From an uncultured Verrucomicrobiota bacterium (GTDB lineage Bacteria > Verrucomicrobiota > Verrucomicrobiia > Limisphaerales > JADLHS01): a DNA stretch of 15,293 nt. The first letter of the stretch is position 1, and each line of letters opens with the position of its first letter. The notes beneath the pieces are model-generated. The model did no database searches. It was given only the letters and a program-made list of their open reading frames with translations, and was not told the origin of the DNA. This document shows, piece by piece, positions 5,893 through 14,731 of this stretch. The stretch lies in contig CALAYC010000271.1 in NCBI GenBank assembly GCA_937894935.1, positions 1-15,293 on the forward strand, in the 5' to 3' direction. Made by a program: the position numbers and the translations under genes.

Positions 5893-6282
5893 ATGGCAGA
5901 CATCGCAAACATCGTAGAAGAGTTGAGCAAGTTGACGGTCATTGAAGCCGCTGATTTGGTCAAGAAACTGGAAGAGAAGTGGGGCGTGACCGCGGCTGCT
6001 CCTGTGGCCGTTGCGGCTGCTGGTGCTCCGGCTGCCGGTGGCGCTGCTCCGGCTGCTGCGGCGAAAGACACGTTTGACGTGATCATCGCTTCAGTCCCCG
6101 CTGACAAGAAGATTGCCGTGATCAAAGCCGTCCGCGAAGTGAAAGCCGGCCTCGGCCTCGCCGAAGCCAAGGCTCTCGTGGAAGGTGCGCCCAAGCCGAT
6201 TTTGGAAGGCGCCAACAAAGCCGACTCCGACGCCGCCAAGAAGAAGCTCGAAGAAGCTGGCGCGAAGATCGAAGTCAAGTAA
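5893..6282 (+). CDS. rplL: 50S ribosomal protein L7/L12
   Basis: L7/L12 is the multi-copy stalk protein that binds EF-Tu, EF-G and other GTPases. The 129-residue product shows an N-terminal dimerisation and L10-binding domain (about 1-32), a flexible Ala/Gly/Pro hinge (33-58), and the C-terminal factor-binding domain (about 59-129, with KIAVIKAVREVKAGLGLAEA and KKKLEEAGAKIEVK). The hinge is on the long side. AAGAG at 5882-5886, six bases before the ATG, is a partial Shine-Dalgarno. The 135-base spacer after rplJ contains two inverted repeats. Confidence 0.98.
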   Translation: MADIANIVEELSKLTVIEAADLVKKLEEKWGVTAAAPVAVAAAGAPAAGGAAPAAAAKDTFDVIIASVPADKKIAVIKAVREVKAGLGLAEAKALVEGAPKPILEGANKADSDAAKKKLEEAGAKIEVK

Positions 6283-6286
6283 TCAC

Positions 6287-6338
6287 GGGCCGATTCGTCG
6301 GGGCGGCGTTTATCCTGAGCGCCGCCCCGATTTGGCCC
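6287..6338 (+). terminator. Attenuator-like hairpin between rplL and rpoB
   Basis: A perfect 11-bp GC-rich stem (6298-6308 with 6320-6330, TCGGGGCGGCG and its complement) closes an 11-base loop. Outer arms GGGCC (6287-6291) and GGCCC (6334-6338) can extend it. Only TTT follows the main stem, then TTTGGCCCTTT, so it should terminate partially. A partial terminator at this point is known in Escherichia coli, where it lowers rpoBC expression relative to the ribosomal genes; the same role is inferred here. Confidence 0.65.
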
Positions 6339-6370
6339 TTTCCGGATTTATCGTAAGGTTTAGTAACAGC

Positions 6371-6389
6371 GACCTCCTGATGGGGGGTC
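6371..6389 (+). promoter_or_regulatory. rpoB leader stem-loop 1
   Basis: GACCTCC (6371-6377) pairs with GGGGGTC (6383-6389), seven pairs including one G-U, around loop TGATG. It is the first of three stem-loops between the attenuator-like hairpin and rpoB. Confidence 0.4.
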
Positions 6390-6398
6390 TGACAGTCT

Positions 6399-6431
6399 GG
6401 CAAGTTCGCGATTGAACGTCGCGCTCTTGCC
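6399..6431 (+). promoter_or_regulatory. rpoB leader stem-loop 2
   Basis: GGCAAG (6399-6404) pairs with CTTGCC (6426-6431). A symmetric two-by-two internal loop follows, then CGCGA (6407-6411) pairs with TCGCG (6419-6423) around loop TTGAACG. The form resembles a double-stranded processing site or a protein-binding element. No T run follows. Confidence 0.5.
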
Positions 6432-6454
6432 TTGTGTCGTTGAGTAGAAAAATC

Positions 6455-6474
6455 GTCCGGTTATGTGACCGGAC
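6455..6474 (+). promoter_or_regulatory. rpoB leader stem-loop 3, just before the ribosome-binding site
   Basis: GTCCGGT (6455-6461) and ACCGGAC (6468-6474) form a perfect 7-bp stem with loop TATGTG. It ends seven bases before the AAGG (6482-6485) that serves rpoB, so it could influence translation of beta. Confidence 0.5.
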
Positions 6475-6490
6475 CGTAGAAAAGGTACAA

Positions 6491-9400
6491 ATGCCATCCC
6501 GAGCCACTGAACGTATCAACTTCGGCAAAATCAAAGAAATCATTGCTCCGCCGAACCTGATCGAACTCCAGACGAGTTCATATAAGGAATTTCTCCAGGC
6601 CGAGATCCCGCAGTCCAAGCGCAAGAATCTTGGGATGCAAGCCGTCTTCACCGAAGTGTTCCCGATTGAGAGCTACGACGGCAAAGTCGTGCTCGATTTT
6701 CATTCCTACGAAATCGGAGAGCCGAAGGTGGATTGGCTGGAATGCTTGCGCGAAGGTCTGACCTACGGCGCTCCGCTGTACGTCACGTTCCTGCTCAAGG
6801 ACGAAAAGGGTACAAAAGAAGAAAAAGTTTTCATGGGCGAATTGCCGCTCATGACGCCGCAAGGCACGTTTGTGATCAATGGTGCGGAACGCGTCATTGT
6901 TTCGCAGTTGCATCGCTCGCCTGGTATTGCGTTTGAAAAGACGATTCACCCGAATGGCAAAGAGCTGTTCAGCTTCCGCGTCATTCCGGATCGCGGTTCC
7001 TGGTATGAAGCTCAATTTGATACGAGCGATTTGCTTTACGTTTATCTGGATCGCAAAAAGCGCCGTCGGAAATTTTTGACCACAACGCTTTTCCGCGCGC
7101 TGTCGTTCCTGGACGGTGAAGCCGAAAAATCTTCGAAGAAGGACGCCGACAAGCATCGCGGCACGGATGAAGAGATTTTGAAACTGTTCTACACAGTCGA
7201 AGATCTCTCCATCAAGGAAGCTGAGAAGCTCGACGACCTGCAGAACAAAGTTCTGATTCAGGACGCCGTGGACGAAGAGAAGGGGCTCGTCGTAGCGCGC
7301 GCTTTCGAACCGCTTTCCAAAGCGGTGATCAAGCAGATTGCTGAGTTGGGTGTGAAGCATATCAAGGTGGTCGATACCACGATTGATGATGGCATCATCA
7401 TCAAGTGCATGAAGAAGGACCCGGCCAAGAACGAAGAAGAGGCGTTGAAAGATATTTATCGCCGCCTGCGTCCTGGAGATCCGCCAACGGCCGCAAACGC
7501 CAAAGCGCTCATCAAACGGTTGTTCTTCGATCCGAAGCGTTATGACCTTGGTCGCGTTGGTCGTTACAAGATCAACCAGAAGTTGTCGCTCTCGAGCAAG
7601 AACGAGTCGCGCATTCTGACCAAGGAAGATCTGGTCGAAGCGACGAAGTATCTTCTCCGCCTCAAGAAGGGCGAAGGTTCCTTGGACGACATTGATCACC
7701 TGGGCAGCCGCCGCATTCGGACGGTGGGCGAATTGCTTGCCAACCAGTGCCGCGTCGGTTTGGCGCGCACGGAACGTCTCGTTAAAGAACGCATGACGTT
7801 GTTCGATCAAAGCGTCGAGCAGATGACGCCGCAAAAGCTCATCAATCCGAAAGCGCTCAGTGCGGTGATTCGCGACTTCTTCGGACGTTCGCAATTGAGC
7901 CAGTTCATGGATCAAATCAATCCGCTGGCCGAACTGACGCATAAGCGCCGGTTGTCTGCACTCGGACCGGGAGGTTTGTCGCGGGATCGTGCCGGCTTTG
8001 AAGTCCGCGACGTGCATCCGTCCCACTATGGCCGCATTTGTCCGGTGGAAACGCCGGAAGGTCCGAATATCGGTTTGATTGCGTCGCTCGCGACGTTTGC
8101 GCGCATCAATGATTTCGGCTTCCTCGAAACGCCGTATCGCAAAGTCGAAAACGGTCGGGTGACCGGCCATATCGACTACCTGACGGCGGATCGTGAAGAG
8201 CAATACATCGTCGCGCAGGCGAATGCGCCGATTGACGAAAAAGGTCACTTTACGACCGAACGTGTTACCTGCCGTTGTCGGGGCGACTTTATCGACGTCG
8301 AACCGAACCGGGTGGATTACATGGACGTTTCGCCGAAGCAGCTCGTGTCGATTGCTGCGTCGTTGATTCCGTTCCTTGAACACGACGACGCGAACCGCGC
8401 GTTGATGGGTTCAAACATGCAACGCCAGGCCGTGCCGTTGCTCGTTACCGAAGCGCCGTTTGTGGCGACCGGTATCGAAGACCGCGTCGCGCGCGACTCG
8501 CGTGCGGTAGTGGTGGCCGAAGAAGCCGGCAAGGTCGCGTCCATCACGGGCAGTCAGATCATCATCACACCGAACGGTGAATTGCCGGACGGTAAGAAGA
8601 AGATTCGTCACGACCCGGCGAAAGGCATCTGGGTTTACGAGATCCGCAAGTTCATGCGTTCAAACGCGGCGACTTGTATCAACCAGAAGATTCTCGTTCA
8701 CAAAGGTGAGTCCATCAAAAAGGGGCAGGTGCTCGCGGACGGTCCTTGTACGCAGAATGGTGAACTCGCGCTCGGTCGGAACGTGCTCGTCGCGTTCATG
8801 CCGTGGAACGGTTATAACTTCGAGGACGCGATTCTCATCAGCCGCCGAATCGTGAAGGAAGACATCTTCACGAGCATTCACATTGATGAATTCGAAGTGG
8901 CGGCGCGCGATACGAAACTCGGCCCGGAAGAAATTACCCGCGATATTCCGAATCTCGGCGAAGAAGCGTTGAAGAACCTCGGGCCGGACGGCGTTATTCG
9001 CGTCGGCGCGGAAGTGAAACCCGGCGACATTCTCGTCGGTAAAATCACGCCGAAGTCGGAAACTGAACTCGCGCCGGAAGAACGATTGCTGCGCGCGATC
9101 TTCGGTGAAAAAGCTGCGGACGTGAAAGATACATCGCTGAAAGTTCCGTCAGGAACTTATGGCATCGTGATGGATGTCAAAGTTTCTGCGAAGAAAGACA
9201 GCGAACGCAAAGAATCTGCCGCGGAAGGCAAACGTCAACTCAAGCAGATTGAAGAAGATCATCGCAAGAAGACGGAAGAATTGCGCGATCAATTGACGGA
9301 AGCATTGAGCAACATTCTGTTGGGCGAGAAGATTCCGCTCGACGTGGTGAACAGCGAGACCGGCGAGATCATTATTCCGGCGAATCGCAAAATCACCAAG

Positions 9401-10399
9401 ACGCTGTTGCGCAAGCTGGCGGAGGTTTATGACCGGATCGAAATCGATCCGTCGCCGATTCGCAACAAGATCAATGAAATCATCGGCAGCTTCAAAAAGA
9501 AGTTCGATGATATCCAGATGCAGTTCGACGAAGAGGCGGAACGCGCCGAGGCCGGTGAAGGCACAGACAGCGGCATCGTGAAGTCCGTGAAGGTTTACAT
9601 CGCTTCGAAGCGTAAGCTTTCGGTCGGCGACAAAATGGCCGGTCGTCACGGTAACAAAGGTGTTGTTGCCAAGATTGTGGCTGAGGAAGACATGCCGTTC
9701 CTCGCGAACGGAACTCCGGTGGACATCGTATTAAATCCGCTGGGCGTGCCGTCGCGTATGAATGTCGGTCAGGTGTTGGAAACGCACTTGGGCTGGGCGG
9801 CGAAAATTCTCGGCTTGAAGTTTGCGACGCCGGTGTTTGACGGCATCAAAGAAAAACAGGTGCGCAAGTATATCAACGACGCAGCCGAAGCAACGAAGGC
9901 TGCTGGAGAAGGCGTGCTCGTGGGCGATAACGGCAAAGCGTATCTCTACGACGGACGCACCGGTGAGCGTTTCGACCAGGAAGTGGTCGTCGGCTACATC
10001 TACATGATGAAGCTGGGTCACCTCGTGGCGGACAAGATTCACGCCCGTGCCGTTGGACCGTACTCGCTGGTTACGCAGCAACCGTTGGGTGGTAAGGCGC
10101 AATACGGCGGTCAGCGTTTCGGCGAAATGGAAGTGTGGGCGATGGAAGCCTACGGCGCGGCTTATACGTTGCAGGAACTCCTGACCGTGAAGTCGGACGA
10201 CGTCCAGGGACGCACGCGCATTTATGAGAGCATTGTCAAAGGCGACAATGCGCTCGAAGCCGGCATTCCGGAGTCATTCAACGTGTTGGTCAAGGAAATG
10301 CAATCCCTCGGCCTTGATGTCAAAGTCGGTTACACCAATCCGGTGGATCAACCGCAGGAAAATGGTTCGGCCGCGCTTGCGGTTGCCGGTAACCAATGA
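6491..10399 (+). CDS. rpoB: DNA-directed RNA polymerase subunit beta
   Basis: Beta forms one pincer of the polymerase and much of the active-site wall. I take the ATG at 6491 (MPSRATERINFGK), giving 1302 residues. It has AAGG at 6482-6485, and the upstream GTG at 6434 would add a non-conserved extension made of hairpin sequence. The rifampicin cluster starts near residue 465 (GRSQLSQFMDQINPL, then ELTHKRRLSALG). D474, H484 and S489 match Escherichia coli D516, H526 and S531, so no common resistance change is present. An Ile stands at the N518 equivalent. The active-site motif GDKMAGRHGNKG is at 1046-1057. Between about 885 and 1030 lies a Lys/Glu-rich, probably coiled-coil insertion like that of many Gram-negative phyla. 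The C-terminal part has GGKAQYGGQRFGEMEVWAME. rpoC follows after 29 bases. Confidence 0.98.
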   Translation: MPSRATERINFGKIKEIIAPPNLIELQTSSYKEFLQAEIPQSKRKNLGMQAVFTEVFPIESYDGKVVLDFHSYEIGEPKVDWLECLREGLTYGAPLYVTFLLKDEKGTKEEKVFMGELPLMTPQGTFVINGAERVIVSQLHRSPGIAFEKTIHPNGKELFSFRVIPDRGSWYEAQFDTSDLLYVYLDRKKRRRKFLTTTLFRALSFLDGEAEKSSKKDADKHRGTDEEILKLFYTVEDLSIKEAEKLDDLQNKVLIQDAVDEEKGLVVARAFEPLSKAVIKQIAELGVKHIKVVDTTIDDGIIIKCMKKDPAKNEEEALKDIYRRLRPGDPPTAANAKALIKRLFFDPKRYDLGRVGRYKINQKLSLSSKNESRILTKEDLVEATKYLLRLKKGEGSLDDIDHLGSRRIRTVGELLANQCRVGLARTERLVKERMTLFDQSVEQMTPQKLINPKALSAVIRDFFGRSQLSQFMDQINPLAELTHKRRLSALGPGGLSRDRAGFEVRDVHPSHYGRICPVETPEGPNIGLIASLATFARINDFGFLETPYRKVENGRVTGHIDYLTADREEQYIVAQANAPIDEKGHFTTERVTCRCRGDFIDVEPNRVDYMDVSPKQLVSIAASLIPFLEHDDANRALMGSNMQRQAVPLLVTEAPFVATGIEDRVARDSRAVVVAEEAGKVASITGSQIIITPNGELPDGKKKIRHDPAKGIWVYEIRKFMRSNAATCINQKILVHKGESIKKGQVLADGPCTQNGELALGRNVLVAFMPWNGYNFEDAILISRRIVKEDIFTSIHIDEFEVAARDTKLGPEEITRDIPNLGEEALKNLGPDGVIRVGAEVKPGDILVGKITPKSETELAPEERLLRAIFGEKAADVKDTSLKVPSGTYGIVMDVKVSAKKDSERKESAAEGKRQLKQIEEDHRKKTEELRDQLTEALSNILLGEKIPLDVVNSETGEIIIPANRKITKTLLRKLAEVYDRIEIDPSPIRNKINEIIGSFKKKFDDIQMQFDEEAERAEAGEGTDSGIVKSVKVYIASKRKLSVGDKMAGRHGNKGVVAKIVAEEDMPFLANGTPVDIVLNPLGVPSRMNVGQVLETHLGWAAKILGLKFATPVFDGIKEKQVRKYINDAAEATKAAGEGVLVGDNGKAYLYDGRTGERFDQEVVVGYIYMMKLGHLVADKIHARAVGPYSLVTQQPLGGKAQYGGQRFGEMEVWAMEAYGAAYTLQELLTVKSDDVQGRTRIYESIVKGDNALEAGIPESFNVLVKEMQSLGLDVKVGYTNPVDQPQENGSAALAVAGNQ

Positions 10400-10428
10400 A
10401 TTAATCGACCGCTGCAAATTACAAGAGT

Positions 10429-13400
10429 ATGAACAGTTCTCAACAAAGCGCCCGCGAACTTCTCGGCCTTGAAAAGGTCAATCAGGTGGATTACGTCGGC
10501 ATCACCGTGGCCTCACCGGAGGCCATTCGGTCGTGGTCCAAGGGCGAAGTTAAAAACCCTGAAACGATCAACTACCGCACGTTCAAGCCGGAAAAAGGCG
10601 GCTTGTTCTGCGAACGTATTTTCGGTCCGGTCAAGGACTGGGAATGTTCGTGCGGTAAGTACAAGCGCATCAAACATCGTGGCGTGGTTTGTGATCGTTG
10701 CGGTGTGGAAGTGACGTTGGCGCGCGTGCGTCGCGAACGCATGGGCCACATTGAGTTGGCCGTGCCCGTTTGCCATATCTGGTTCTTCAAGTGCATGCCG
10801 TCGCGCATCGGTCTCGCGCTCGACATGACGGCACGGCATTTGGAACGCGTGATTTATTACGAGGATTACCTCGTCATTGATCCCGGTAACACGCCGCTCA
10901 AACAGAATCAATTGCTGAGCGAACACGAATATCGCGAAGCGAAGGAAACCTACGGTGCAGACGCGTTCGTGGCGAAGATGGGCGCGGAAGCTGTGCGCGA
11001 AGCGTTGGCAAAGGTGGATTTGATGAAGCAGGTCGAGGAATTGCAACAGGCAATGACCGAGACCAAGAGCAAGCAGATCCGCAAGAAACTCGCGAAACGT
11101 ATCAAGCTGCTCCAGGGTTTGCATTCGTCGAAGAGCCGTCCCGAGTGGATGATTCTGACGGTGCTGCCGGTGATTCCGCCGGATTTGCGTCCGCTTGTTC
11201 CGCTCGAAGGCGGTCGCTTTGCGACGTCCGACTTGAACGATCTCTATCGCCGCGTCATCAACCGCAACAACCGTCTGAAGAACCTGCTGCAGCTCAAGAC
11301 GCCGGAAGTCATTATCCGGAACGAAAAGCGCATGTTGCAGGAAGCGGTGGACGCGTTGTTCGACAACGGTCGTCACGGTCGCGCCGTTACCGGTGCGGGC
11401 AATCGCGCGTTGAAATCTTTGAGCGACATGCTCAAGGGCAAAAGCGGTCGTTTCCGTCAGAACCTGCTCGGTAAACGCGTGGACTACTCGGGCCGTTCCG
11501 TCATCGTCATCGGTCCGGAACTGAAGCTCAACCAATGCGGTTTGCCGAAGAAGATGGCGCTCGTGTTGTTCGAGCCGTTCATCATCCGGCGCTTGAAGGA
11601 ACTCGGCTACGTTCACACCGTTCGTAGCGCGAAGAAGATGATTGAGCGCCAGACGACCGAAGTCTGGGACATTCTCGAAGAAGTCACGAAAGGCCATCCG
11701 GTTCTCCTGAACCGTGCGCCGACGCTGCACCGTCTGTCTGTGCAGGCGTTCGAACCGCAGTTGATCGAAGGCGAAGCGATTCGCATTCATCCGCTGGTTT
11801 GTACCGCTTACAACGCGGACTTCGACGGTGACCAGATGGCTGTGCACGTGCCGTTGTCGGTCGAAGCGCAGATGGAAGCGCGCATGTTGATGATGGCGAC
11901 GAACAACATCTTCTCGCCGTCTTCCGGTAAGCCGATTATCACACCGACGCAGGACATCACGCTCGGATGTTATTATCTCACGGCCGAGCCGCGTAAGCCC
12001 GTTCCGGCAAATCTCAACGATCTGCCGCTGTTCGGTTCGCGGGAAGAAGTCATCTTTGCCTACGACGATGGGGCAGTGAAAACGCACGATCGGATTCGTC
12101 TGGCTAATCCGGACTTCGGCAAGAAGACGGTTTACGGGGATGAAAAGAACAAGATCGTGGTCACCACAGTGGGCCGCGTCATCTTCAGCGAAATCTGGCC
12201 GGCGGAACTTGGTTTGTTCAACAAGGCGGCAGGCAAGAGCCAGCTCGGTGATTTGATCTGGCGCTGTTACAAGACGTGCGGTCATGAAAAGACCGTGACG
12301 ATGCTCGACAAATTGAAAGAGCTGGGCTTCCGTGAAGCGACCAAGTCCGGTTGCTCGATCGGTATTGACGACATGATCATTCCGAAAGAGAAGGATCAGG
12401 AAATCGCCAGCGCCTTTGAGCAGATCAAGGAAGTCGAGAAGCAGCACCGCAAAGGTATCATCACCTCGGGTGAGCGTTACAACAAGATCGTGGACATCTG
12501 GACGCACGCGACCGATCAGATCGCGAACGTCATGTTCAAGACGCTGGAACAGAACCAGGGTAAGAAGGAATATAACCCGGTGTTCCTCATGGTGGATTCC
12601 GGCGCGCGCGGTAACCGTCAACAGGTGCGTCAGCTCGCTGGCGTCCGTGGTTTGATGGCGAAGCCGAGCGGCGACATCATTGAAAAGCCGATTCTGGCGA
12701 ACTTCCGCGAAGGTCTGACGGTGTTGGAATACTTCATTTCAACCCACGGGGCGCGTAAAGGTCTGGCCGATACGGCGCTCAAGACCGCTGACTCGGGTTA
12801 CATGACCCGTAAGTTGGTGGACGTGGCGCAGGACGTGATCATCCGCGAGGAGGATTGCGGCACGACCAACGGCATCTGGGTGCAGGCCATTTACGAAGGC
12901 GAAGACGAAGTCGTCAAAGTCAGCGACCGTATCAATGGTCGTTGCTCTTGCGAAGACATTCCGAATCCGACGAATCCGAAGGAATTCATCATTCGTGCGA
13001 ACGAAGAGTTCGACGAAGTCAAAGCCAAGGCGATTGATTCGTCCGGCATTGAGAAGGTCAAGATTCGTTCCGTGCTCACTTGCGAAAGTAAGCAGGGCGT
13101 TTGTGCTGCGTGTTACGGTCGCAATCTCGCGACTGGCGCAAAGGTCAAGCTCGGTGAAGCGGTCGGTATCATTGCCGCGCAATCTATCGGTGAACCTGGA
13201 ACGCAGCTCACGATGCGTACGTTCCACATCGGTGGTGTCGCAGCCGGTACGTTCAAACAACCGATCATCAAGTCGAAGTTTGAAGGCACAGTGAAGTACA
13301 ACGACCTGCGCTACGTAACGCTCGAAGACGGCAACAACATCGTTCTGAACAAGAACGGCTCCGTCTCGATTTTGAGTGCGGACGGACGTGAGTTGGAAAA

Positions 13401-14568
13401 TCACAACATCGTCATCGGCTCCGTGATCTCCGTTCCGGACGGCGGCACCATCGGCAAGGGCGAAACGCTCGTGCAATGGGACCCGCACAGCGTGCCGATT
13501 CTCTCGGAAAAAGCCGGTCGGGTAAAATTCCACGACATCATCGAAGGCGTCACCATGAAACAGGTGGTGGACGAAGCGACCGGTCAGGAAGCGATGGTTG
13601 TCATCGAGCACAAAGAAGATTTGCATCCGCAAATCCTCATTCTCGACGACAATGGCGAAGCGATTGCCAGCTACGCGATTCCGTCGGACGCTCACATCCT
13701 CGTCAACGAAGGCGACAAAATCGTTGCCGGTAGCTTCATGGCGAAGACGCCGCGTAAGCAATCGAAGACGAAAGACATCACTGGCGGTCTGCCGCGCGTG
13801 GCGGAATTGTTCGAAGCCCGTCGGCCGAAGGACGCGTCGGAAATCTCGAAGATTGACGGCGTGGTGGATTTCGGGCCGAGCGTGCGCGGTAAGCGTTGTG
13901 TGTTGATCAAGGACCAGCAAACCGGTCTGGAAGAAGAGCACCTGATTCCGATCGGTAAGCACGTCATCGTGTTCAAGGGTGACTTCGTGAAGAAGGGCCA
14001 GCAATTGACCGAAGGTCCGATGGATCCGCATGAGATTCTCGAAGTCTGCGGACCGCAGGAATTGCAGGAACACCTCGTCAACGAAGTGCAGGAAGTTTAT
14101 CGCCTCCAGGGTGTGACGATTAACGACAAGCACATCGAAATCATCGTGCGTCAGATGCTCCGCAAGGTGCGTATCACCGAGCCCGGTGACACCACGTTCC
14201 TCTGGGGCGAGCAGGTGGATAAACTGGAATTCGAAGCTGAGAACGAGCGCGTCGAGAAGATGGGTGGTAAGCCCGCTGAAGCGACGCCGGTGTTGCTCGG
14301 CATCACGAAAGCGTCGTTGGAGACGGAATCGTTCCTCAGCGCCGCGAGCTTCCAGGACACAACCCGCGTGCTCACCGAAGCGGCGACGCGCTCGAAGATC
14401 GATGCGCTGCGCGGCTTCAAAGAAAACGTGATCATGGGTCACATTATCCCGGCCGGAACCGGTTTCGAACATCACCGCAAAGTCGAAATCAAACCGTTGG
14501 TCGAAATTGTCGAAGACGAACCCGCACCGACGGAAGAATCGTTGGACATCAATCCTCTGACGGCGTAA
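10429..14568 (+). CDS. rpoC: DNA-directed RNA polymerase subunit beta'
   Basis: Beta-prime holds the catalytic magnesium, the clamp and the trigger loop. The 1379-residue product is near the usual size for an insertion-bearing form. Visible sites: zinc ribbon C73, C75, C88, C91; catalytic NADFDGD at 462-468 with D464, D466 and D468; second zinc site C810, C885, C892, C895; and the trigger-loop region GIIAAQSIGEPGTQLTMR just before FHIGG. Between FHIGG and the ITGGLPRVAELFEAR motif lies an insertion of over 150 residues, like SI3 of Escherichia coli. The ATG is the only good start; AAGAG sits just one base before it, too close for a normal ribosome-binding site. It is co-transcribed with rpoB and ends at a strong terminator. 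Confidence 0.98.
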   Translation: MNSSQQSARELLGLEKVNQVDYVGITVASPEAIRSWSKGEVKNPETINYRTFKPEKGGLFCERIFGPVKDWECSCGKYKRIKHRGVVCDRCGVEVTLARVRRERMGHIELAVPVCHIWFFKCMPSRIGLALDMTARHLERVIYYEDYLVIDPGNTPLKQNQLLSEHEYREAKETYGADAFVAKMGAEAVREALAKVDLMKQVEELQQAMTETKSKQIRKKLAKRIKLLQGLHSSKSRPEWMILTVLPVIPPDLRPLVPLEGGRFATSDLNDLYRRVINRNNRLKNLLQLKTPEVIIRNEKRMLQEAVDALFDNGRHGRAVTGAGNRALKSLSDMLKGKSGRFRQNLLGKRVDYSGRSVIVIGPELKLNQCGLPKKMALVLFEPFIIRRLKELGYVHTVRSAKKMIERQTTEVWDILEEVTKGHPVLLNRAPTLHRLSVQAFEPQLIEGEAIRIHPLVCTAYNADFDGDQMAVHVPLSVEAQMEARMLMMATNNIFSPSSGKPIITPTQDITLGCYYLTAEPRKPVPANLNDLPLFGSREEVIFAYDDGAVKTHDRIRLANPDFGKKTVYGDEKNKIVVTTVGRVIFSEIWPAELGLFNKAAGKSQLGDLIWRCYKTCGHEKTVTMLDKLKELGFREATKSGCSIGIDDMIIPKEKDQEIASAFEQIKEVEKQHRKGIITSGERYNKIVDIWTHATDQIANVMFKTLEQNQGKKEYNPVFLMVDSGARGNRQQVRQLAGVRGLMAKPSGDIIEKPILANFREGLTVLEYFISTHGARKGLADTALKTADSGYMTRKLVDVAQDVIIREEDCGTTNGIWVQAIYEGEDEVVKVSDRINGRCSCEDIPNPTNPKEFIIRANEEFDEVKAKAIDSSGIEKVKIRSVLTCESKQGVCAACYGRNLATGAKVKLGEAVGIIAAQSIGEPGTQLTMRTFHIGGVAAGTFKQPIIKSKFEGTVKYNDLRYVTLEDGNNIVLNKNGSVSILSADGRELENHNIVIGSVISVPDGGTIGKGETLVQWDPHSVPILSEKAGRVKFHDIIEGVTMKQVVDEATGQEAMVVIEHKEDLHPQILILDDNGEAIASYAIPSDAHILVNEGDKIVAGSFMAKTPRKQSKTKDITGGLPRVAELFEARRPKDASEISKIDGVVDFGPSVRGKRCVLIKDQQTGLEEEHLIPIGKHVIVFKGDFVKKGQQLTEGPMDPHEILEVCGPQELQEHLVNEVQEVYRLQGVTINDKHIEIIVRQMLRKVRITEPGDTTFLWGEQVDKLEFEAENERVEKMGGKPAEATPVLLGITKASLETESFLSAASFQDTTRVLTEAATRSKIDALRGFKENVIMGHIIPAGTGFEHHRKVEIKPLVEIVEDEPAPTEESLDINPLTA

Positions 14569-14588
14569 GCGTCGCAAGCGAATTCACC

Positions 14589-14625
14589 GGGCGTTCTCCG
14601 AAAGGAGAACGCCCTTTTTATTTTT
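14589..14625 (+). terminator. Strong intrinsic terminator after rpoC
   Basis: GGGCGTTCTCC (14589-14599) and GGAGAACGCCC (14604-14614) form a perfect 11-bp stem closed by a GAAA tetraloop, followed by TTTTTATTTTT. It starts 20 bases after the rpoC stop and closes the cluster. There is no T run on the opposite side, so it works in one direction. Confidence 0.95.
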
Positions 14626-14670
14626 ACGAAAACGTTGCGATTATTTTGTCGCGCGGAATTCCGTTTCAGT

Positions 14671-14693
14671 TGAGGAACTTTCCCATTTCCTCA
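14671..14693. promoter_or_regulatory. Inverted repeat in the parE upstream region
   Basis: TGAGGAA (14671-14677) and TTCCTCA (14687-14693) form a 7-bp perfect inverted repeat with a 9-base loop. It lies between the rpoC terminator and parE. The 106-base gap must contain the promoter for parE, but I could not pick out a convincing -35/-10 pair. The repeat could be an operator or a leader hairpin. Confidence 0.3.
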
Positions 14694-14731
14694 GCGCGCA
14701 ATTTTCCCCATCTTCTCCCCTACGAATTTCT

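Noticed and set aside
6434..6490. GTG start giving rpoB an extra 19 N-terminal residues
   Set aside because: The extension is encoded by the leader hairpin sequence and is not like known beta N termini, while ATG 6491 has AAGG at a good distance.
7883..7963. Possible rifampicin-resistance changes in rpoB
   Set aside because: The key positions equivalent to D516, H526 and S531 are wild type. The Ala at the S522 position is, as I recall, common in other phyla, and the Ile at 518 alone is not evidence of resistance.
6578..8383. 601-codon open frame on the minus strand
   Set aside because: It is antisense to the 5' half of rpoB, with shadow-like composition and no recognisable domain.
10513..12621. 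702-codon open frame on the minus strand
   Set aside because: It lies wholly antisense to rpoC, which has unmistakable motifs. Long antisense frames arise from the regular codon use of such genes, and its translation is rich in Arg and His with no family pattern.
12739..14577. 612-codon open frame on the minus strand
   Set aside because: It is the same kind of antisense shadow over the 3' half of rpoC; no start signal or domain is visible.
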